In this document: positions 43,691-55,797 of the stretch, piece by piece | How positions within the stretch are numbered: position 1 is the first letter of the stretch | Layout of the letters: each line of letters begins with the position of its first letter | Assembly (NCBI GenBank): GCA_008363385.1 | Contig: RHKY01000024.1 | Location: 1-64,000 of the forward strand | Source of the DNA: Acidobacteriota bacterium | GTDB lineage: Bacteria; Acidobacteriota; Thermoanaerobaculia; UBA5066 | DNA: 64,000 bases | Reading direction: 5' to 3' | Notes under the pieces: generated by a model | Told to the model about the DNA's origin: nothing | Databases searched by the model: none | The model's input: the letters and a program-made list of their open reading frames with translations, nothing else | Position numbers and translations under genes: made by a program

Positions 43691-45090
43691 TGTCCACGAC
43701 CTACGACGGCGCCGGCCTCGCCGGGCGCGGCGAGCCGCCGCCGGTGCTGGCGCCGGGGCACACTCCCGGCACCGTCACGGACCGCCTCTCCGAGGTGGTC
43801 CTGACGGCCGCGACCGAGACGCCGAAGTGGTGGCTCGGGGGCTTCGTCGCCTCCTTCGGCCTCCTGATGCTCTTCCTGTTCGGGGTGACGAACCTCTTCC
43901 TCACCGGCATCGGGATCTGGGGGAACAACATCCCGGTCGGCTGGGGCTGGGACATCGTCTGCTTCGTCTGGTGGATCGGCATCGGCCACGCGGGGACCCT
44001 GATCTCGGCGATCCTCCTCCTCCTCCGGCAGACGTGGCGGAACTCGATCAACCGGTTCGCCGAGGCGATGACGCTCTTCGCCGTGGCCTGCGCCGGCATG
44101 TACCCGATCCTCCACCTCGGGCGGCCGTGGGTCTTCTACTGGCTCCTCCCGTACCCGAACACGATGGGGATGTGGCCGAACTTCAAGAGCCCCCTCATCT
44201 GGGACGTCTTCGCCGTCTCCACGTACGCCACGATCTCGGCCGTCTTCTGGTTCGTCGGCCTGATCCCGGACCTGGCGACCCTGCGCGACTCGGCCAGGCA
44301 CCCGGCCGCCCGGTTCGTCTACGGCCTCCTCGCGATGGGGTGGCGCGGCTCGGCGCGGCACTGGTCGAACTACGAGTCGGCCTACCTCCTCCTCGCGGGG
44401 CTCTCGACGCCGCTCGTCCTCTCGGTCCACTCGGTCGTCAGCTTCGACTTCGCCGTCGGGATCATCCCGGGCTGGCACACCACGGTCTTCCCCCCCTACT
44501 TCGTCGCGGGGGCCGTCTTCTCGGGCTTCGCGATGGTCCTCACGCTGGTCCTTCCTCTGCGGGTCCTCTTCAAGCTCCAGGACTTCATCACCGAGCGGCA
44601 CGTCGACAACATGGCCAAGGTGATGCTGACGACCGGCCTGATCGTGGCCTACGGCTACGCGATCGAGGCGTTCGCGGCCTGGTACAGCGGGAACGAGTTC
44701 GAGCTCTTCATGGTGAAGAACCGGGCGACGGGCCCCTACGCCTTCGAGTACTGGATGCTGATCCTCTGCAACATCGCGATCCCGCAGCTCCTCTGGTGGA
44801 AGAGGGTGCGGCGGCCGACGCTCCTCCTCTGGGGGATCAGCATCGTCATCAACGTCGGGATGTGGCTGGAGCGCTACGTGATCATCGTCCTGTCGCTCCA
44901 CCGGGACTTCCTGCCGTCCTCCTGGGCGATGTACCGCGGGACGGTCTGGGACCTGTCGGTCTTCGCCGGGACGATCGGGCTCTTCCTCTCGCTCCTCTTC
45001 CTCTTCATCCGCTTCCTCCCGGCGATCAACATCTTCGAGGTCCGCACGCTGACCCCCGAGGCGAAGGTCTCGCACGGGGAGGGGCGCTGA
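43690..45090 (+). CDS. actC: Alternative complex III, NrfD-like membrane subunit ActC
   Basis: The protein is 466 residues of the NrfD/PsrC family with about ten transmembrane helices. Segments typical of ActC include WGWDIVCFVWWIGIGHAGTL, YPILHLGRPW and FDFAVGIIPGWHTT. It provides the quinol-oxidising site and possibly a proton path. The ATG shares one base with the actB stop. ActD begins 10 nt downstream. Confidence 0.95.
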   Translation: MSTTYDGAGLAGRGEPPPVLAPGHTPGTVTDRLSEVVLTAATETPKWWLGGFVASFGLLMLFLFGVTNLFLTGIGIWGNNIPVGWGWDIVCFVWWIGIGHAGTLISAILLLLRQTWRNSINRFAEAMTLFAVACAGMYPILHLGRPWVFYWLLPYPNTMGMWPNFKSPLIWDVFAVSTYATISAVFWFVGLIPDLATLRDSARHPAARFVYGLLAMGWRGSARHWSNYESAYLLLAGLSTPLVLSVHSVVSFDFAVGIIPGWHTTVFPPYFVAGAVFSGFAMVLTLVLPLRVLFKLQDFITERHVDNMAKVMLTTGLIVAYGYAIEAFAAWYSGNEFELFMVKNRATGPYAFEYWMLILCNIAIPQLLWWKRVRRPTLLLWGISIVINVGMWLERYVIIVLSLHRDFLPSSWAMYRGTVWDLSVFAGTIGLFLSLLFLFIRFLPAINIFEVRTLTPEAKVSHGEGR

Positions 45091-45100
45091 GGAGGCGGCG

Positions 45101-45652
45101 ATGACGACGAACGCCCCCTCCGCCCCGGCCCTCCACGGCGTGCTCGCCATGTTCGCCACGCCGCAGGCGCTGCTCGCGGCCGTCCGCGCCGCCAAGGCGC
45201 AAGGGTGGACGCGGATGGACGCCTACACCCCCTACCCGGTCGAGGCCGTCTTCGAGGAGCTGGGCCACCACCGCTCGAAGGTGCCGCTCCTCGTCCTCGC
45301 CGGCGCGCTCGCCGGGGCGTGCGGGGGCTTCGGCCTGGCCTACTGGAGCTCCGTGGTCGAGTACCCGATCAACATCGGCGGGCGCCCGACGTTCTCCTGG
45401 CCCGCCTGGATCCCGGTCACGTTCGAGTGCGCCGTCCTCCTGGGCGGGCTCGCGGCGGCGATCGGGATGATCCTCCTGAACCGGCTGCCGCAGCCCTACC
45501 ACCCGGTCTTCAACGTCCCGTCGTTCGCCGCGGCCTCGCGCGACCGGTACTTCCTCTGCATCGAGGCCGACGACCCCAAGTTCGAGCCCCGGGCGGCCCG
45601 GGAGTTCCTCTCGGGCCTGCACCCCCTCGAGGTGAGCGACGTTGAGGACTGA
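45101..45652 (+). CDS. actD: Alternative complex III, subunit ActD (DUF3341)
   Basis: The protein is 183 residues with two transmembrane helices (VPLLVLAGALAGACGGFGLAYW and FECAVLLGGLAAAIGMILLN) flanking the conserved YPINIGGRPTFSWPAWIP. This is the DUF3341 family, a membrane subunit of ACIII. The C-terminal part contains DDPKFEPRAAREFL. GAGGAGG lies upstream of the ATG. ActE begins inside its last codons. Confidence 0.93.
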   Translation: MTTNAPSAPALHGVLAMFATPQALLAAVRAAKAQGWTRMDAYTPYPVEAVFEELGHHRSKVPLLVLAGALAGACGGFGLAYWSSVVEYPINIGGRPTFSWPAWIPVTFECAVLLGGLAAAIGMILLNRLPQPYHPVFNVPSFAAASRDRYFLCIEADDPKFEPRAAREFLSGLHPLEVSDVED

Positions 45653-46271
45653 CGCCGCCCTCCGCCGCCTTCTCCCCGCCGTCGCGCTCGCGGGGCTCCT
45701 GTCGGCCGGGTGCCGGCAGGGGATGTACGACCAGCCGAAGAAGAAGGCCCTCGCCGAGAGCGACTTCTACCCCGACGGCCGCGCGGCGCGGGTCCCCCCC
45801 ACGGGAACCGTCGCGCGCGGCTTCCTGCGCGCCGACAAGGCCCTCTACGCCGGCCTCGGGCCGGACGGGAAGTTCGTCGCCGAGCTCCCGGTCCCGCTGA
45901 CGAAGGAGCTCCTCCTCCGCGGGAGGGAGCGCTACGACGTCTTCTGCTCGCCCTGCCACTCGCGGCAGGGGGACGGCAACGGGATGATCGTCCAGCGCGG
46001 CTTCAAGCAGCCCTCCTCCTTCCACGTCGACCGGCTGCGCCAGCAGCCGATCGGGTACTTCTACGACGTGATGACGAACGGCTTCAACCAGATGTCGAGC
46101 TACGCGAGCCAGGTTCCGCCGGAGGACCGCTGGGCCATCGCCGCCTACGTGAGGACCCTCCAGCTCTCCCAGAGCGCCCCGGCCTCGGCACTCCCCGAGG
46201 CGGACCGCCGCGCGCTCGACGCCGCGCCGGCGGCCCCCGCGGCGCCGGCGCACGGGGAGGCGAAGCCGTGA
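45642..46271 (+). CDS. actE: Alternative complex III, monoheme cytochrome c lipoprotein ActE
   Basis: The protein is 209 residues and starts at a TTG that overlaps the actD end by 11 nt. The signal ends in a lipobox (GLLSAGC, Cys24), so it is a lipoprotein. A single heme site (CSPCHSRQGDGNGM) marks a class I cytochrome c, with a Met ligand candidate near FNQMSSY. The Ala/Pro-rich tail is variable. It passes electrons within ACIII. The next gene overlaps by 4 nt. Confidence 0.92.
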   Translation: MRTDAALRRLLPAVALAGLLSAGCRQGMYDQPKKKALAESDFYPDGRAARVPPTGTVARGFLRADKALYAGLGPDGKFVAELPVPLTKELLLRGRERYDVFCSPCHSRQGDGNGMIVQRGFKQPSSFHVDRLRQQPIGYFYDVMTNGFNQMSSYASQVPPEDRWAIAAYVRTLQLSQSAPASALPEADRRALDAAPAAPAAPAHGEAKP

Positions 46272-47446
46272 GCGCGCCCGCTCCCGCCGCCCTCCCCGCG
46301 AGCCTGGAGACGGCGGGGCGCGCCGGGCTCGTCGCCTTCGTCCTCGGGGCGGCCGTCTGCGCCTGGGGGGTCGCCACCGACCCGGCCCAGTTCTACCGGT
46401 CGTACCTGACGGGCTACGTCTGGATGCTCGGCTTCGCCCTCGGCCCGCTCGGCATCTTGATGCTCCACCACCTCTCGCGAGGGGTCTGGGGCGTCATGAT
46501 CCGGCGCCCCCTGGAGGCCGCGGCGCGGACGCTCCCGCTCGCCGCCGTCCTCTTCCTCCCGATCGTCCCCGGGATGCACGACCTCTACGAGTGGACGCAC
46601 GCGGAGGTCGTGGCGAAGGACCCGCTCCTCCTGCACAAGGCCCCCTGGCTGAACGTCCCGGGGTTCCTCCTGCGGGCGGCGCTCTACTTCGCGGTCTGGA
46701 TCGGCTTCACGTTCGTCCTCTCGGGGCTCTCGCAGCGTCAGGACCGGACGGGCGACCCGTCGCTCTGGGTGCGGATGCGGAGCCTCTCGGCGGCCGGAGT
46801 GATCCTCTACGTCGTGACGATGAGCTTCGCCTCGATGGACTGGATGATGTCGCTGACGCCCCACTGGTACTCGACGATCTACGGGCTCTACGCGGTGATC
46901 GGGCAGTCGGTGACGGCGATGGCGTTCGTGGCCCTCGTCGTCCTGGCGCTCGGCTCGGGAGGAAGCCCCGCCGTCCCGTTCCAGAAGCGGCACCTGCACG
47001 ACTACGGGAAGCTCCTCTTCGCCTTCGTCCTCGTCTGGACCTACTTCGGCGTCTCGCAGTTCCTGATCATCTGGTCGGGGAACCTCCCCGAGGAGACGAG
47101 CTGGTACGTCCCGAGGATGCACGGGGCCTGGAAGGCGACCTCGGTCGTCCTCGTCCTCCTCCACTACGTCCTGCCGTTCTTCCTCCTCCTCTCGCGAGAC
47201 AGGAAGCGCAGCGCCCGGCGCCTGGCGCCCGTGGCGGCGCTCCTCCTCGTCACGCGGTGGCTGGACGTCCACTGGCTCGTCGCCCCGGCCTTCTCGGGGG
47301 AGCGCTTCTCGCTCCACGTCCTCGACGTCGCCGCGCCGGTGGCGCTCGGCGGGGCCTTCCTCTGGGCCTTCGTCCGGCAGCTGAAGGAGCGGGCGCTCCT
47401 GCCCGCCCACGACCCGTTCCTCAAGGAGGCGCTCGCCCATGAGTGA
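46268..47446 (+). CDS. actF: Alternative complex III, membrane subunit ActF
   Basis: The protein is 392 residues with about ten transmembrane helices, starting at a GTG in a GTGA overlap with actE. It is related to NrfD-like ActC. Recognisable segments are MSFASMDWMMSLTPHWYSTIYG and LVWTYFGVSQFLIIWSGNLPEE. ActF is the second large quinol-interacting or proton-conducting candidate subunit of ACIII. Its end overlaps the following small membrane gene by 8 nt. Confidence 0.94.
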   Translation: MSAPAPAALPASLETAGRAGLVAFVLGAAVCAWGVATDPAQFYRSYLTGYVWMLGFALGPLGILMLHHLSRGVWGVMIRRPLEAAARTLPLAAVLFLPIVPGMHDLYEWTHAEVVAKDPLLLHKAPWLNVPGFLLRAALYFAVWIGFTFVLSGLSQRQDRTGDPSLWVRMRSLSAAGVILYVVTMSFASMDWMMSLTPHWYSTIYGLYAVIGQSVTAMAFVALVVLALGSGGSPAVPFQKRHLHDYGKLLFAFVLVWTYFGVSQFLIIWSGNLPEETSWYVPRMHGAWKATSVVLVLLHYVLPFFLLLSRDRKRSARRLAPVAALLLVTRWLDVHWLVAPAFSGERFSLHVLDVAAPVALGGAFLWAFVRQLKERALLPAHDPFLKEALAHE

Positions 47447-47885
47447 GCCCCGTCCCGGCCCCGCGGCCCCCCGGGAGTTCGACCGCGAGGTCAGCGTCAA
47501 GGGGGTCGTCCTCTTCGTCGTCGGCACGGCGGCGCTCTCGGTGGTGGCGTTCTTCTGGATGTGGAGCCTGGCGGTCGGCGCCAAGCTGGGCCTGATCGCC
47601 AAGGACCCGGCCCCCTCCCCCATGCCGGAGGCGAACCGGCCGCGCCCGAGGCCCAGCGTCGCCCTCCAGGACGACCCGAACGGCGACATGCGCCGCTTCC
47701 GGGCGCAGGAGGAGGCGGTCCTGTCGAGCTACGCCTGGGTCGACCGGGAAGCCGGCGTCGCCCGGATCCCCGTCTCCCGGGCCATCGACCTCGTGGCCGA
47801 GCAGGGGCTGCCCGCGCCCGCCCCGGGCCCCGAGGCTCTCCCCTCCGCGCCGGCGGTCCCGGCCACGGGAGGAGGGAAGCCGTGA
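47439..47885 (+). CDS. Small membrane protein of the ACIII-cox operon, unknown role
   Basis: The protein is 148 residues with a single transmembrane helix (GVVLFVVGTAALSVVAFFWMW) and a C-terminal soluble domain. Its most constrained-looking part is RRFRAQEEAVLSSYAWVDRE followed by GVARIPVSRAIDLVAE. Similar proteins appear in cox operons of other bacteria, but no function is established to my knowledge. Assembly factor or accessory subunit are both possible. It overlaps actF by 8 nt and sco by 4 nt, so its expression is tied to the complex. Confidence 0.78.
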   Translation: MSEPRPGPAAPREFDREVSVKGVVLFVVGTAALSVVAFFWMWSLAVGAKLGLIAKDPAPSPMPEANRPRPRPSVALQDDPNGDMRRFRAQEEAVLSSYAWVDREAGVARIPVSRAIDLVAEQGLPAPAPGPEALPSAPAVPATGGGKP

Positions 47886-48721
47886 GGGCTCGCTCGCTCG
47901 CCGGCGCCCTGCTCGCCGCCGGCTTCCTCTCCGGCGCGGCCGGGGCGACCCCGCCCCCCGCCCCCGAGCCGGTCGTCCCCGGCCCGGCCCGCGAGGTCGG
48001 CTTCGAGCAGCGGATGGGCGCGAAGGTCCCCGTCCAGGCGACGTTCCGCGACGAGGAGGGCCGGACGGTCCGCCTCGGCGACTACCTCGGGAAGAGGCCG
48101 GTGATCCTCTCGCTGGCCTACTACGAGTGCCCGATGCTCTGCGGCCTGGCCCTCGAGGGGCTCGCCCGGAGCCTCAAGGGCTTCGACCTCGTCCCCGGCA
48201 AGGACTACGACGTCCTGACGGTCTCCTTCGACCCGACGGAGAAGCCGGCGCTGGCCAAGGCCAAGAAGGCCAACCTCGTCGCGTTCGCCGGCCGCGAGGG
48301 GCTCGACGGGGCCTGGCACTTCCTGACCGGCGACGAGGCCGAGATCAAGGAGCTGACCCGCTCGGTCGGCTTCAGCTACCGCTGGGACGAGGCCCAGAAG
48401 CAGTACGCTCACGCCACCGGCGTCGTCCTCCTGACGCCCGACGGCACGGTGTCGCGCTACTTCTTCGGGATCGAGTACGCGCCCAAGGAGCTCAAGCTGG
48501 GCCTGTCGGAGGCCTCGGCGGGGAAGGTGGGCGGCCTGACCGCGCAGCTCCTCCTCCTCTGCTACCAGTACAACCCGGCCACCGGGAAATACACGGCGAC
48601 GACGCTGACGGTCCTGAGGATCGCCGCCGTCCTGACGCTCCTCGCGCTGGGCTCCTTCATCCTCGTGATGCTGCGCCGGGAGCGGTCCCGGGCCGGCCGC
48701 CCCGACGGGGTCGAGGCCTGA
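47882..48721 (+). CDS. SCO1/SenC-type copper chaperone
   Basis: The protein is 279 residues, starting at a GTG in a GTGA overlap. A signal peptide precedes a thioredoxin-like domain. The Cu-binding pair is CPMLC (C-x3-C), and a candidate His ligand is in [12 protein letters not shown]-terminal transmembrane helix ([20 protein letters not shown]) is present, a less usual place for the membrane anchor. SCO proteins deliver copper to the CuA site of oxidase subunit II, the next gene, 2 nt downstream. Confidence 0.93.
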   Translation: MRARSLAGALLAAGFLSGAAGATPPPAPEPVVPGPAREVGFEQRMGAKVPVQATFRDEEGRTVRLGDYLGKRPVILSLAYYECPMLCGLALEGLARSLKGFDLVPGKDYDVLTVSFDPTEKPALAKAKKANLVAFAGREGLDGAWHFLTGDEAEIKELTRSVGFSYRWDEAQKQYAHATGVVLLTPDGTVSRYFFGIEYAPKELKLGLSEASAGKVGGLTAQLLLLCYQYNPATGKYTATTLTVLRIAAVLTLLALGSFILVMLRRERSRAGRPDGVEA

Positions 48722-48723
48722 CG

Positions 48724-49704
48724 ATGTCCCCGAGCTCGCCCGTCTTCCCGCCCACCGCCTCGAAGCTGGCGCCCGAGGTGGACGCCCTCTTCTTCTTCAT
48801 GATCGGCGGAGCCGTCTTCTTCTCCGTCCTGATCGTCGTCGTCATCCTCGCCCTCGTGGCGCGCTACCGGCGCCGGCACGAGGCGGAGGTCGGGACGGAG
48901 ATCGAGGGGAAGGCGACGAAGGTCCTGGAGATCGCCTGGACCGCGGTCCCGCTGGCGCTCCTGATGGTCAGCTTCTTCTGGGGCCTGAAGGTCTTCTTCC
49001 GGTCCGCCCGCCCGCCCGCCGGCGCCGCGCAGTACTACGTGGTCGGCAAGCAGTGGATGTGGAAGGTCGAGCACCCGGACGGCAAGCGCGAGATCAACCA
49101 GCTGCACGTCCCGATCGGGACCCCCGTGAAGCTGACGATGACCTCCGAGGACGTCATCCACAACTTCGCGATCCCCGCGTTCCGCCTGAAGATGGACGTC
49201 CTCCCCGGCCGGTACACGACGGCCTGGTTCGAGGCGACGAAGAAGGGGACCTACCACATCTTCTGCGACCAGTACTGCGGGGTCGAGCACGCCAAGATGG
49301 TCGGGCAGGTCGTCGTGATGGAGCCGCACGAGTACCGCGCCTGGCTCTCCGGGGCGGCGACCGGAGCCGCCGCCGTGGCGAGCGGAGAGGAGCTGTTCGC
49401 GGCCAAGGCGTGCGCCACCTGCCACCGCCCCGACAGCTCGGCCCGGGCGCCGGTCCTCGTCGGCGCGTTCGGCAAGGACGTCGAGCTGCTCGACGGGAAG
49501 ACGGCGACGTTCGACGAGACCTACCTGCGCGAGTCGATCGTGGAGCCCTCGGCCAAGATCGTGAAGGGGTACCAGCCGATCATGCCCACGTTCAAGGGAC
49601 AGCTCTCCGAGGAGGAGATCCTGCAGCTCGTCAAGTACGTCAAGGGCCTCACGCCCGCCGCGGCGGGCGCCCCCGCCGGGGCCGAGGCCCCGGGGAGGCC
49701 GTGA
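48724..49704 (+). CDS. coxB: Cytochrome c oxidase subunit II with fused cytochrome c
   Basis: The protein is 326 residues. Two N-terminal transmembrane helices (about 22-46 and 70-92) are followed by the cupredoxin domain. CuA ligands are visible: His146 (VIHNF), Cys181, Cys185, His189 and Met192 ([12 protein letters not shown]). A C-terminal class I cytochrome c domain has CATCH at 230-234 and a Met ligand candidate (QPIMPTF), giving a caa3-type subunit II. It receives electrons from ACIII or soluble cytochrome c. Confidence 0.96.
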   Translation: MSPSSPVFPPTASKLAPEVDALFFFMIGGAVFFSVLIVVVILALVARYRRRHEAEVGTEIEGKATKVLEIAWTAVPLALLMVSFFWGLKVFFRSARPPAGAAQYYVVGKQWMWKVEHPDGKREINQLHVPIGTPVKLTMTSEDVIHNFAIPAFRLKMDVLPGRYTTAWFEATKKGTYHIFCDQYCGVEHAKMVGQVVVMEPHEYRAWLSGAATGAAAVASGEELFAAKACATCHRPDSSARAPVLVGAFGKDVELLDGKTATFDETYLRESIVEPSAKIVKGYQPIMPTFKGQLSEEEILQLVKYVKGLTPAAAGAPAGAEAPGRP

Positions 49705-51336
49705 TGCACGCCACGGAGCGCGCTCCCGGGACCGCCCAGAGGCCCGACTACCTCTCGGCCGCGCACGGCCCGATGTCCTGGCTCCTGACGAAGGACCACA
49801 AGCGGATCGGGATCCTCTACCTCGTCGGGATCAGCGTCTTCTTCGCCCTCGGCGGCCTGATGGCCGTCCTGATCCGGGCGGAGCTGGCGACGCCGCAGGG
49901 GGACCTCGTGCCCGCGGACGTCTACAACCGGCTCTTCACGATGCACGGCGTCCTGATGATCTTCTTCTTCCTGATCCCGTCGATCCCGGCGGTGCTCGGG
50001 AACTTCCTGCTGCCGATCATGCTGGGCGCCAAGGACCTCGCCTTCCCGAAGCTGAACCTGCTCTCCTGGTACCTCTTCATGGCGGGAGGGCTCCTGGCCT
50101 TCTACGGGATGATGACGGGGGGCATCGACACGGGCTGGACCTTCTACACGCCCCTCTCGACGCGCTTCGCCACCGGGGCGGTCCTGCCGGTGGCGGTCGG
50201 GATCTTCGTGGCGGGCTTCTCGTCGATCCTGACCGGGCTCAACTTCATCGTCACGATCCACCGGATGCGGGCGCCGGGGCTGACCTGGTTCCGCCTGCCG
50301 CTGTTCGTCTGGGCGCACTACGCGACCAGCCTGATCCAGGTCCTCGGGACGCCGGTCGTGGCGATCGCGATCCTCCTCGTCGGGGCCGAGCGGCTCTTCC
50401 ACGTCGGCATCTTCGACCCGGCCTACGGCGGCGACCCGCTCCTGTTCCAGCACCTGTTCTGGTTCTACTCGCACCCGGCCGTCTACATCATGATCCTGCC
50501 GTCGATGGGCGTCGTCAGCGAGCTCGTCGCCGCCTTCACGCGGAAGCGGATCTTCGGCTACCACTTCATCGCCTTCTCGAGCCTGGCGATCGCCGTCTTG
50601 GGCTTCCTCGTCTGGGCGCACCACATGTTCATCGCCGGGATCTCGGTCTACGCCGCGGCGGTCTTCTCGTTCCTGACGATGCTCGTGGCGGTCCCGTCGG
50701 CCGTGAAGGTCTTCAACTGGACGGCCACGCTCTACAAGGGGTCGATCTCGCTGGAGACCCCGATGCTCTACGCCTTCGGCTTCATCGGCGTCTTCCTGGT
50801 CGGAGGCCTGACCGGCGTCATGCTCGGCACCGTGGGCCTGGACATCCACATCCACGACACGTACTTCATCGTCGCGCACTTCCACTACGTCATGGTGGGG
50901 AGCGCGATCATGGGATACCTCGGCGGGATCCACTACTGGTGGCCGAAGATCACGGGGCGGCTCTACGACGCCTTCTGGTCGAAGATCGCGGCCCTCGTCA
51001 TCTTCGTCGGGTTCAACACGACCTTCTTCCCGCAGTTCCTCCTCGGCTACATGGGGATGCCGCGCCGCTACCACGCCTACCCGGCCGAGTGGCAGGTCTG
51101 GAACGTGATGTCGTCGGCCGGGGCGACGATCCTGGGGATCGGCTACGCGATCCCTCTCGTCTACCTCCTCTGGTCGCTCTGGAAGGGGGAGAAGGCGCCC
51201 GCCAACCCCTGGGGCGCGACGGGCCTGGAGTGGGAGACGTCCTCGCCGCCGCCCGTGGAGAACTTCGACGCGCCCCCGGTCGTGACCGAGGAGGCGTACC
51301 ACTACCCGAAGCCGGCCCCGGCGAAGGAGGTCCCCG

Positions 51337-51347
<11 letters not shown>
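49704..51347 (+). CDS. coxA: Cytochrome c oxidase subunit I, A2 type
   Basis: The protein is 547 residues with 12 helices. Heme ligands are His81 and His394 (AHFHYV); CuB ligands are His257, His306 and His307 (WAHHMF), with Tyr261 for the His-Tyr crosslink (SHPAVY). The helix VI motif is YSHPAV, without the Glu of HPEV, so this is an A2-type heme-copper oxidase whose K-channel-side Tyr-Ser pair (255-256) replaces the D-channel Glu. It reduces O2 to water and pumps protons. The ATG overlaps the coxB stop by 1 nt. Confidence 0.97.
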
Positions 51348-51996
<649 letters not shown>

Positions 51997-52009
51997 GCGA
52001 GGAGGGAGC

Positions 52010-52336
52010 ATGTCCGTGCACGTCACCCCCGTCCGCACCTACCTCCTCGTCTTCTTCGCCCTGATGCTCCTGACGGCGGCCACCGTCGGCGCCGCCCACG
52101 TGAACCTCTTCGCCCACCAGGCCAGGGGCTGGGTGAACGTCTGGAACGACGCGGCGGCCATGGCGATCGCCCTGACGAAGGCCGTCGTCGTCGTCCTGTT
52201 CTTCATGCACGTGAAGGGGTCGGCCCGGATGACGAAGATCACGATCTTCGCGTCGATCGTCTTCCTGTCGATCCTCTTCGCCTGGTCTCTGTCCGACTAC
52301 TTCACCCGCGGCTGGCTCGGCGTCCCCGGACGGTGA
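52010..52336 (+). CDS. coxD: Cytochrome c oxidase subunit IV
   Basis: The protein is 108 residues with three hydrophobic helices and the family segment ALTKAVVVVLFFMHVKGS. It belongs to the prokaryotic subunit IV group and closes the act-cox operon. GGAGG lies 5 nt before the ATG, which is 13 nt after the coxC stop. Confidence 0.92.
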   Translation: MSVHVTPVRTYLLVFFALMLLTAATVGAAHVNLFAHQARGWVNVWNDAAAMAIALTKAVVVVLFFMHVKGSARMTKITIFASIVFLSILFAWSLSDYFTRGWLGVPGR

Positions 52337-52362
52337 CGCGGCGGCCCCGGCCGGGGCTGCGG

Positions 52363-52368
52363 TAGTCT
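52363..52368 (+). promoter_or_regulatory. Candidate -10 element (TAGTCT), possible leaderless start
   Basis: TAGTCT ends 8 nt before the GTG at 52377. No ribosome site or -35 is seen. Confidence 0.35.
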
Positions 52369-52376
52369 CCCCACCG

Positions 52377-55115
52377 GTGGCGCTCGACCCGGGGACCCGT
52401 CTCGGCCCCTTCGAGGTGGTCTCGCTCCTCGGCGTGGGGGGGATGGGAGAGGTCTACCGCGGTCGCGACACCCGCCTGGGGCGCGAGGTGGCGCTCAAGA
52501 TCCTCCCCGTCCACCTCCTGGCCGAGCGCGAGCGGCTGGTGAGGTTCGCGCAGGAGGCCCGGGCGGCCTCGAACCTCAACCACCCCAACATCGTCACGAT
52601 CCACGAGGTGGGGCTGGCGAACGGGACCCCGTTCATCGCGATGGAGCTGGTCGAGGGGCGGAGCCTTCGATCCCTGATGAGCGACGGCCCGATGGCGCTC
52701 CGGCGCTTCCTCGACCTGGCCGCCCAGCTGGCCGAGGGGGTGGCCCGGGCCCACGAGGCGGGCCTCGTCCACCGCGACCTGAAGCCCGAGAACGTCATGG
52801 TGACGCGGGACGGGTTCGTGAAGATCCTCGACTTCGGCCTGGCGAAGCTGGCGGCGGCCCCTGGCACCAACGGCCTCCCGACCGCCGGGGACCCCACGCT
52901 GACCGCCGCGGGGATGGTGGTCGGGTCCCCGGGCTACATGTCGCCCGAGCAGGCCTCCGGCCGGCCGCTGGACGCCCGGTCGGACCAGTTCTCCCTGGGG
53001 CTCGTCTACTACGAGATGCTCACCGGCCGGCGGGCCTTCCAGCGGGGGACCGCGGTCCAGACCCTCTCGGCGATCATCCAGGACGAGGCGGAGCCCCTCC
53101 AGCTCCTGGCGCCCAGGGTCCCGGCGCCTGTGCGGTGGATCGTCGAGCGGTGCCTGGCCAAGGACCCGGAGGAACGGTGGGCCGCGACGAAGGACCTGGC
53201 GCGGGACCTCCGGCACCTGGCCCGCAACGTCGAGGCCCTGAGCGCCGCGGAGAGCACGGTCTCGCCGGTTCCCCTGCAGGCCACGACGCAGCTGGCCGCC
53301 TCCGCGGTGACCGCGGCGACGGCGGCGGCGCCGGTCGTGGGACCGGAAAGCGCGCGCGCCGCCGCCCCGGCCGTCGCGGCCCCGGAGGGGCCGAAGGGGC
53401 TCCTGGCCCGCGCGGCGCGGGTCGCGGCGACCACGCTCGCCGCGCTCGTCGTGCTGGCCGCCACGGGCGCCGGAGGCTTCTGGCTGCACGGCCGGCTCTT
53501 CCCCGAGGCGCCCCGGTACCGGGGGAGCCTCGTCCTCGGGGGCTCGGTCCAGGCGCTCGCGCCCTGCGTCTCTCCCGACGGCTCCCGCGTGGCCTACGTC
53601 TCCTCGGGAGCGGGCGTGGCCCAGGTCGGCGTCCTCGACCCCGCCTCGGGGGACTGGACGGTCCTCACCCGCGCGAGCGACCGGGGGTCCGTGGACCGGG
53701 TCGACTGGTCCTCCGACGGCTCCCGGCTCTACTTCGACCGCGTCACGGACGTGCCGAGGGGGATCTTCAGCGTCCCGGCCATCGGCGGCGACGAGCGGCT
53801 CCTCCTCGAGGACGCGCAGGGGCCCGAGTCGCTTCCGGACGGGAGCCTCCTCGTGACGCGCGTGGAGGGCGGGCGGAGCTTCCGGCTCCACCGCTTCCAG
53901 CCCGAGACCAACGAGCTGAAACCGGTCGGGCCTCCGCTCCTGGCCGAGTCGCACCGGCTCGCGCTCCGCTCGTTCCCGGACGGGCGGGAGGCGGTCGTCT
54001 TCGGCCGCCTGGCCGAGCCGGGGAGCCCTCCGGAGCGGCGGCTCCTCGTCGTCGACCTCGCGGGCGGCGGGGCGCGCCCGTTCACGTCGCTCCCCGTCGT
54101 CCCTCCCTTCTGCCCGACGCCGGACGGGCGCGAGGTGCTCGCGGTCCTCCGGCAGGGGGACGTCTCGCAGGTCGTCGCGGTCTCGCGGGACGGGGCCTCT
54201 TTCCGGACGCTGCTGTCGTTCACGTCCCAGCCCTGGTACCTCGGGGCTGCGCCCGACGGGACCGTCTGGGTCGCCCTGCGGGAGAGCCCGGGAGAGCTCC
54301 TGCGCGTCCCCGAGTCGGGGGGCCCTCCCGAGCGGATCGCCTCGACGGCGGCGAGCCTGGCGATGACGCCGGTCGAGCTGACGGACGGGCGGCTCGTGGT
54401 CCCCGCGCTGGCCTCGGGCCGGCGGCTCCTCCTGGCCGCCGCGCGCGAGGGAGCGCTGAAGCCGCTCGTCGAGACGCGGGAGTGGGCGAGCCCGCCGGTC
54501 ACCACGGTCGGCGAGGGGAAGCTGGCGTTCCTCCTCGGCGGGCGCGACGCGCCGCCGGTCCTGGCCGTGGCCTCGGCCTCGGACGGGCGGATCCTGGAGC
54601 GGCTGCCGCTCCCGGGGACCTCGGCGCCGAAGGCGCTGGCGGCGTCGGCGAGCGGCGAGACCGTCTACCTCGCCGAGTCCGGGAGCGTGTGGGCGATGGA
54701 CCTCGCGTCCCGGAAGGCCCGGAAGCTCTGCGCGGGGGACGGGGTCGCCCTCTCGCCGCCGACCGGGACGCTGGTCGTCCAGCGGAACGAGCGGGACGGC
54801 GTCCGCTTCTTCGCCGTCCTGCCCGACGGCTCCTCGGAGCGCGAGATCCTCTTCCGGAGCGCCGACAAGGTCGCCCCGACACCGGTCTCCGGCCGCGCGG
54901 TCGGCCCCGACGGGCGGATCCTCGTGACGCTGGCGCCCGCGGAGACCGGCTACTGGACGCCCGGGATCCTCGACCCGGCCACGGCGGAGGTGAAGCGCGT
55001 CCCCCTCCGGTACGAGGGAGACGTCCTGGCCGCGAGCTGGAGCGCCGCCGGGGAGGTGCTGGCGATGGGCGTGGGCCAGAAGGGCGAGCTCTGGCGGTTC
55101 CAGAGGGCGGACTGA
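52377..55115 (+). CDS. Membrane serine/threonine kinase with beta-propeller
   Basis: The protein is 912 residues with a GTG start. The kinase domain has [11 protein letters not shown], Lys41, Glu60, HRDLKPEN (Asp134) and DFG (Asp152), so it should be active. An Ala-rich linker of about 70 residues leads to one transmembrane helix ([20 protein letters not shown]). The C-terminal half is a PD40/TolB-like propeller with repeated SPDGS, SSDGS and APDGT motifs. It has the same layout as the kinase at 15678. It sits between the oxidase operon and an ABC transporter; the ATPase gene starts 7 nt after its stop, so the kinase may be co-transcribed with the transporter. Confidence 0.92.
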   Translation: MALDPGTRLGPFEVVSLLGVGGMGEVYRGRDTRLGREVALKILPVHLLAERERLVRFAQEARAASNLNHPNIVTIHEVGLANGTPFIAMELVEGRSLRSLMSDGPMALRRFLDLAAQLAEGVARAHEAGLVHRDLKPENVMVTRDGFVKILDFGLAKLAAAPGTNGLPTAGDPTLTAAGMVVGSPGYMSPEQASGRPLDARSDQFSLGLVYYEMLTGRRAFQRGTAVQTLSAIIQDEAEPLQLLAPRVPAPVRWIVERCLAKDPEERWAATKDLARDLRHLARNVEALSAAESTVSPVPLQATTQLAASAVTAATAAAPVVGPESARAAAPAVAAPEGPKGLLARAARVAATTLAALVVLAATGAGGFWLHGRLFPEAPRYRGSLVLGGSVQALAPCVSPDGSRVAYVSSGAGVAQVGVLDPASGDWTVLTRASDRGSVDRVDWSSDGSRLYFDRVTDVPRGIFSVPAIGGDERLLLEDAQGPESLPDGSLLVTRVEGGRSFRLHRFQPETNELKPVGPPLLAESHRLALRSFPDGREAVVFGRLAEPGSPPERRLLVVDLAGGGARPFTSLPVVPPFCPTPDGREVLAVLRQGDVSQVVAVSRDGASFRTLLSFTSQPWYLGAAPDGTVWVALRESPGELLRVPESGGPPERIASTAASLAMTPVELTDGRLVVPALASGRRLLLAAAREGALKPLVETREWASPPVTTVGEGKLAFLLGGRDAPPVLAVASASDGRILERLPLPGTSAPKALAASASGETVYLAESGSVWAMDLASRKARKLCAGDGVALSPPTGTLVVQRNERDGVRFFAVLPDGSSEREILFRSADKVAPTPVSGRAVGPDGRILVTLAPAETGYWTPGILDPATAEVKRVPLRYEGDVLAASWSAAGEVLAMGVGQKGELWRFQRAD

Positions 55116-55122
55116 CCCCGCC

Positions 55123-55793
<671 letters not shown>

Positions 55794-55797
<4 letters not shown>
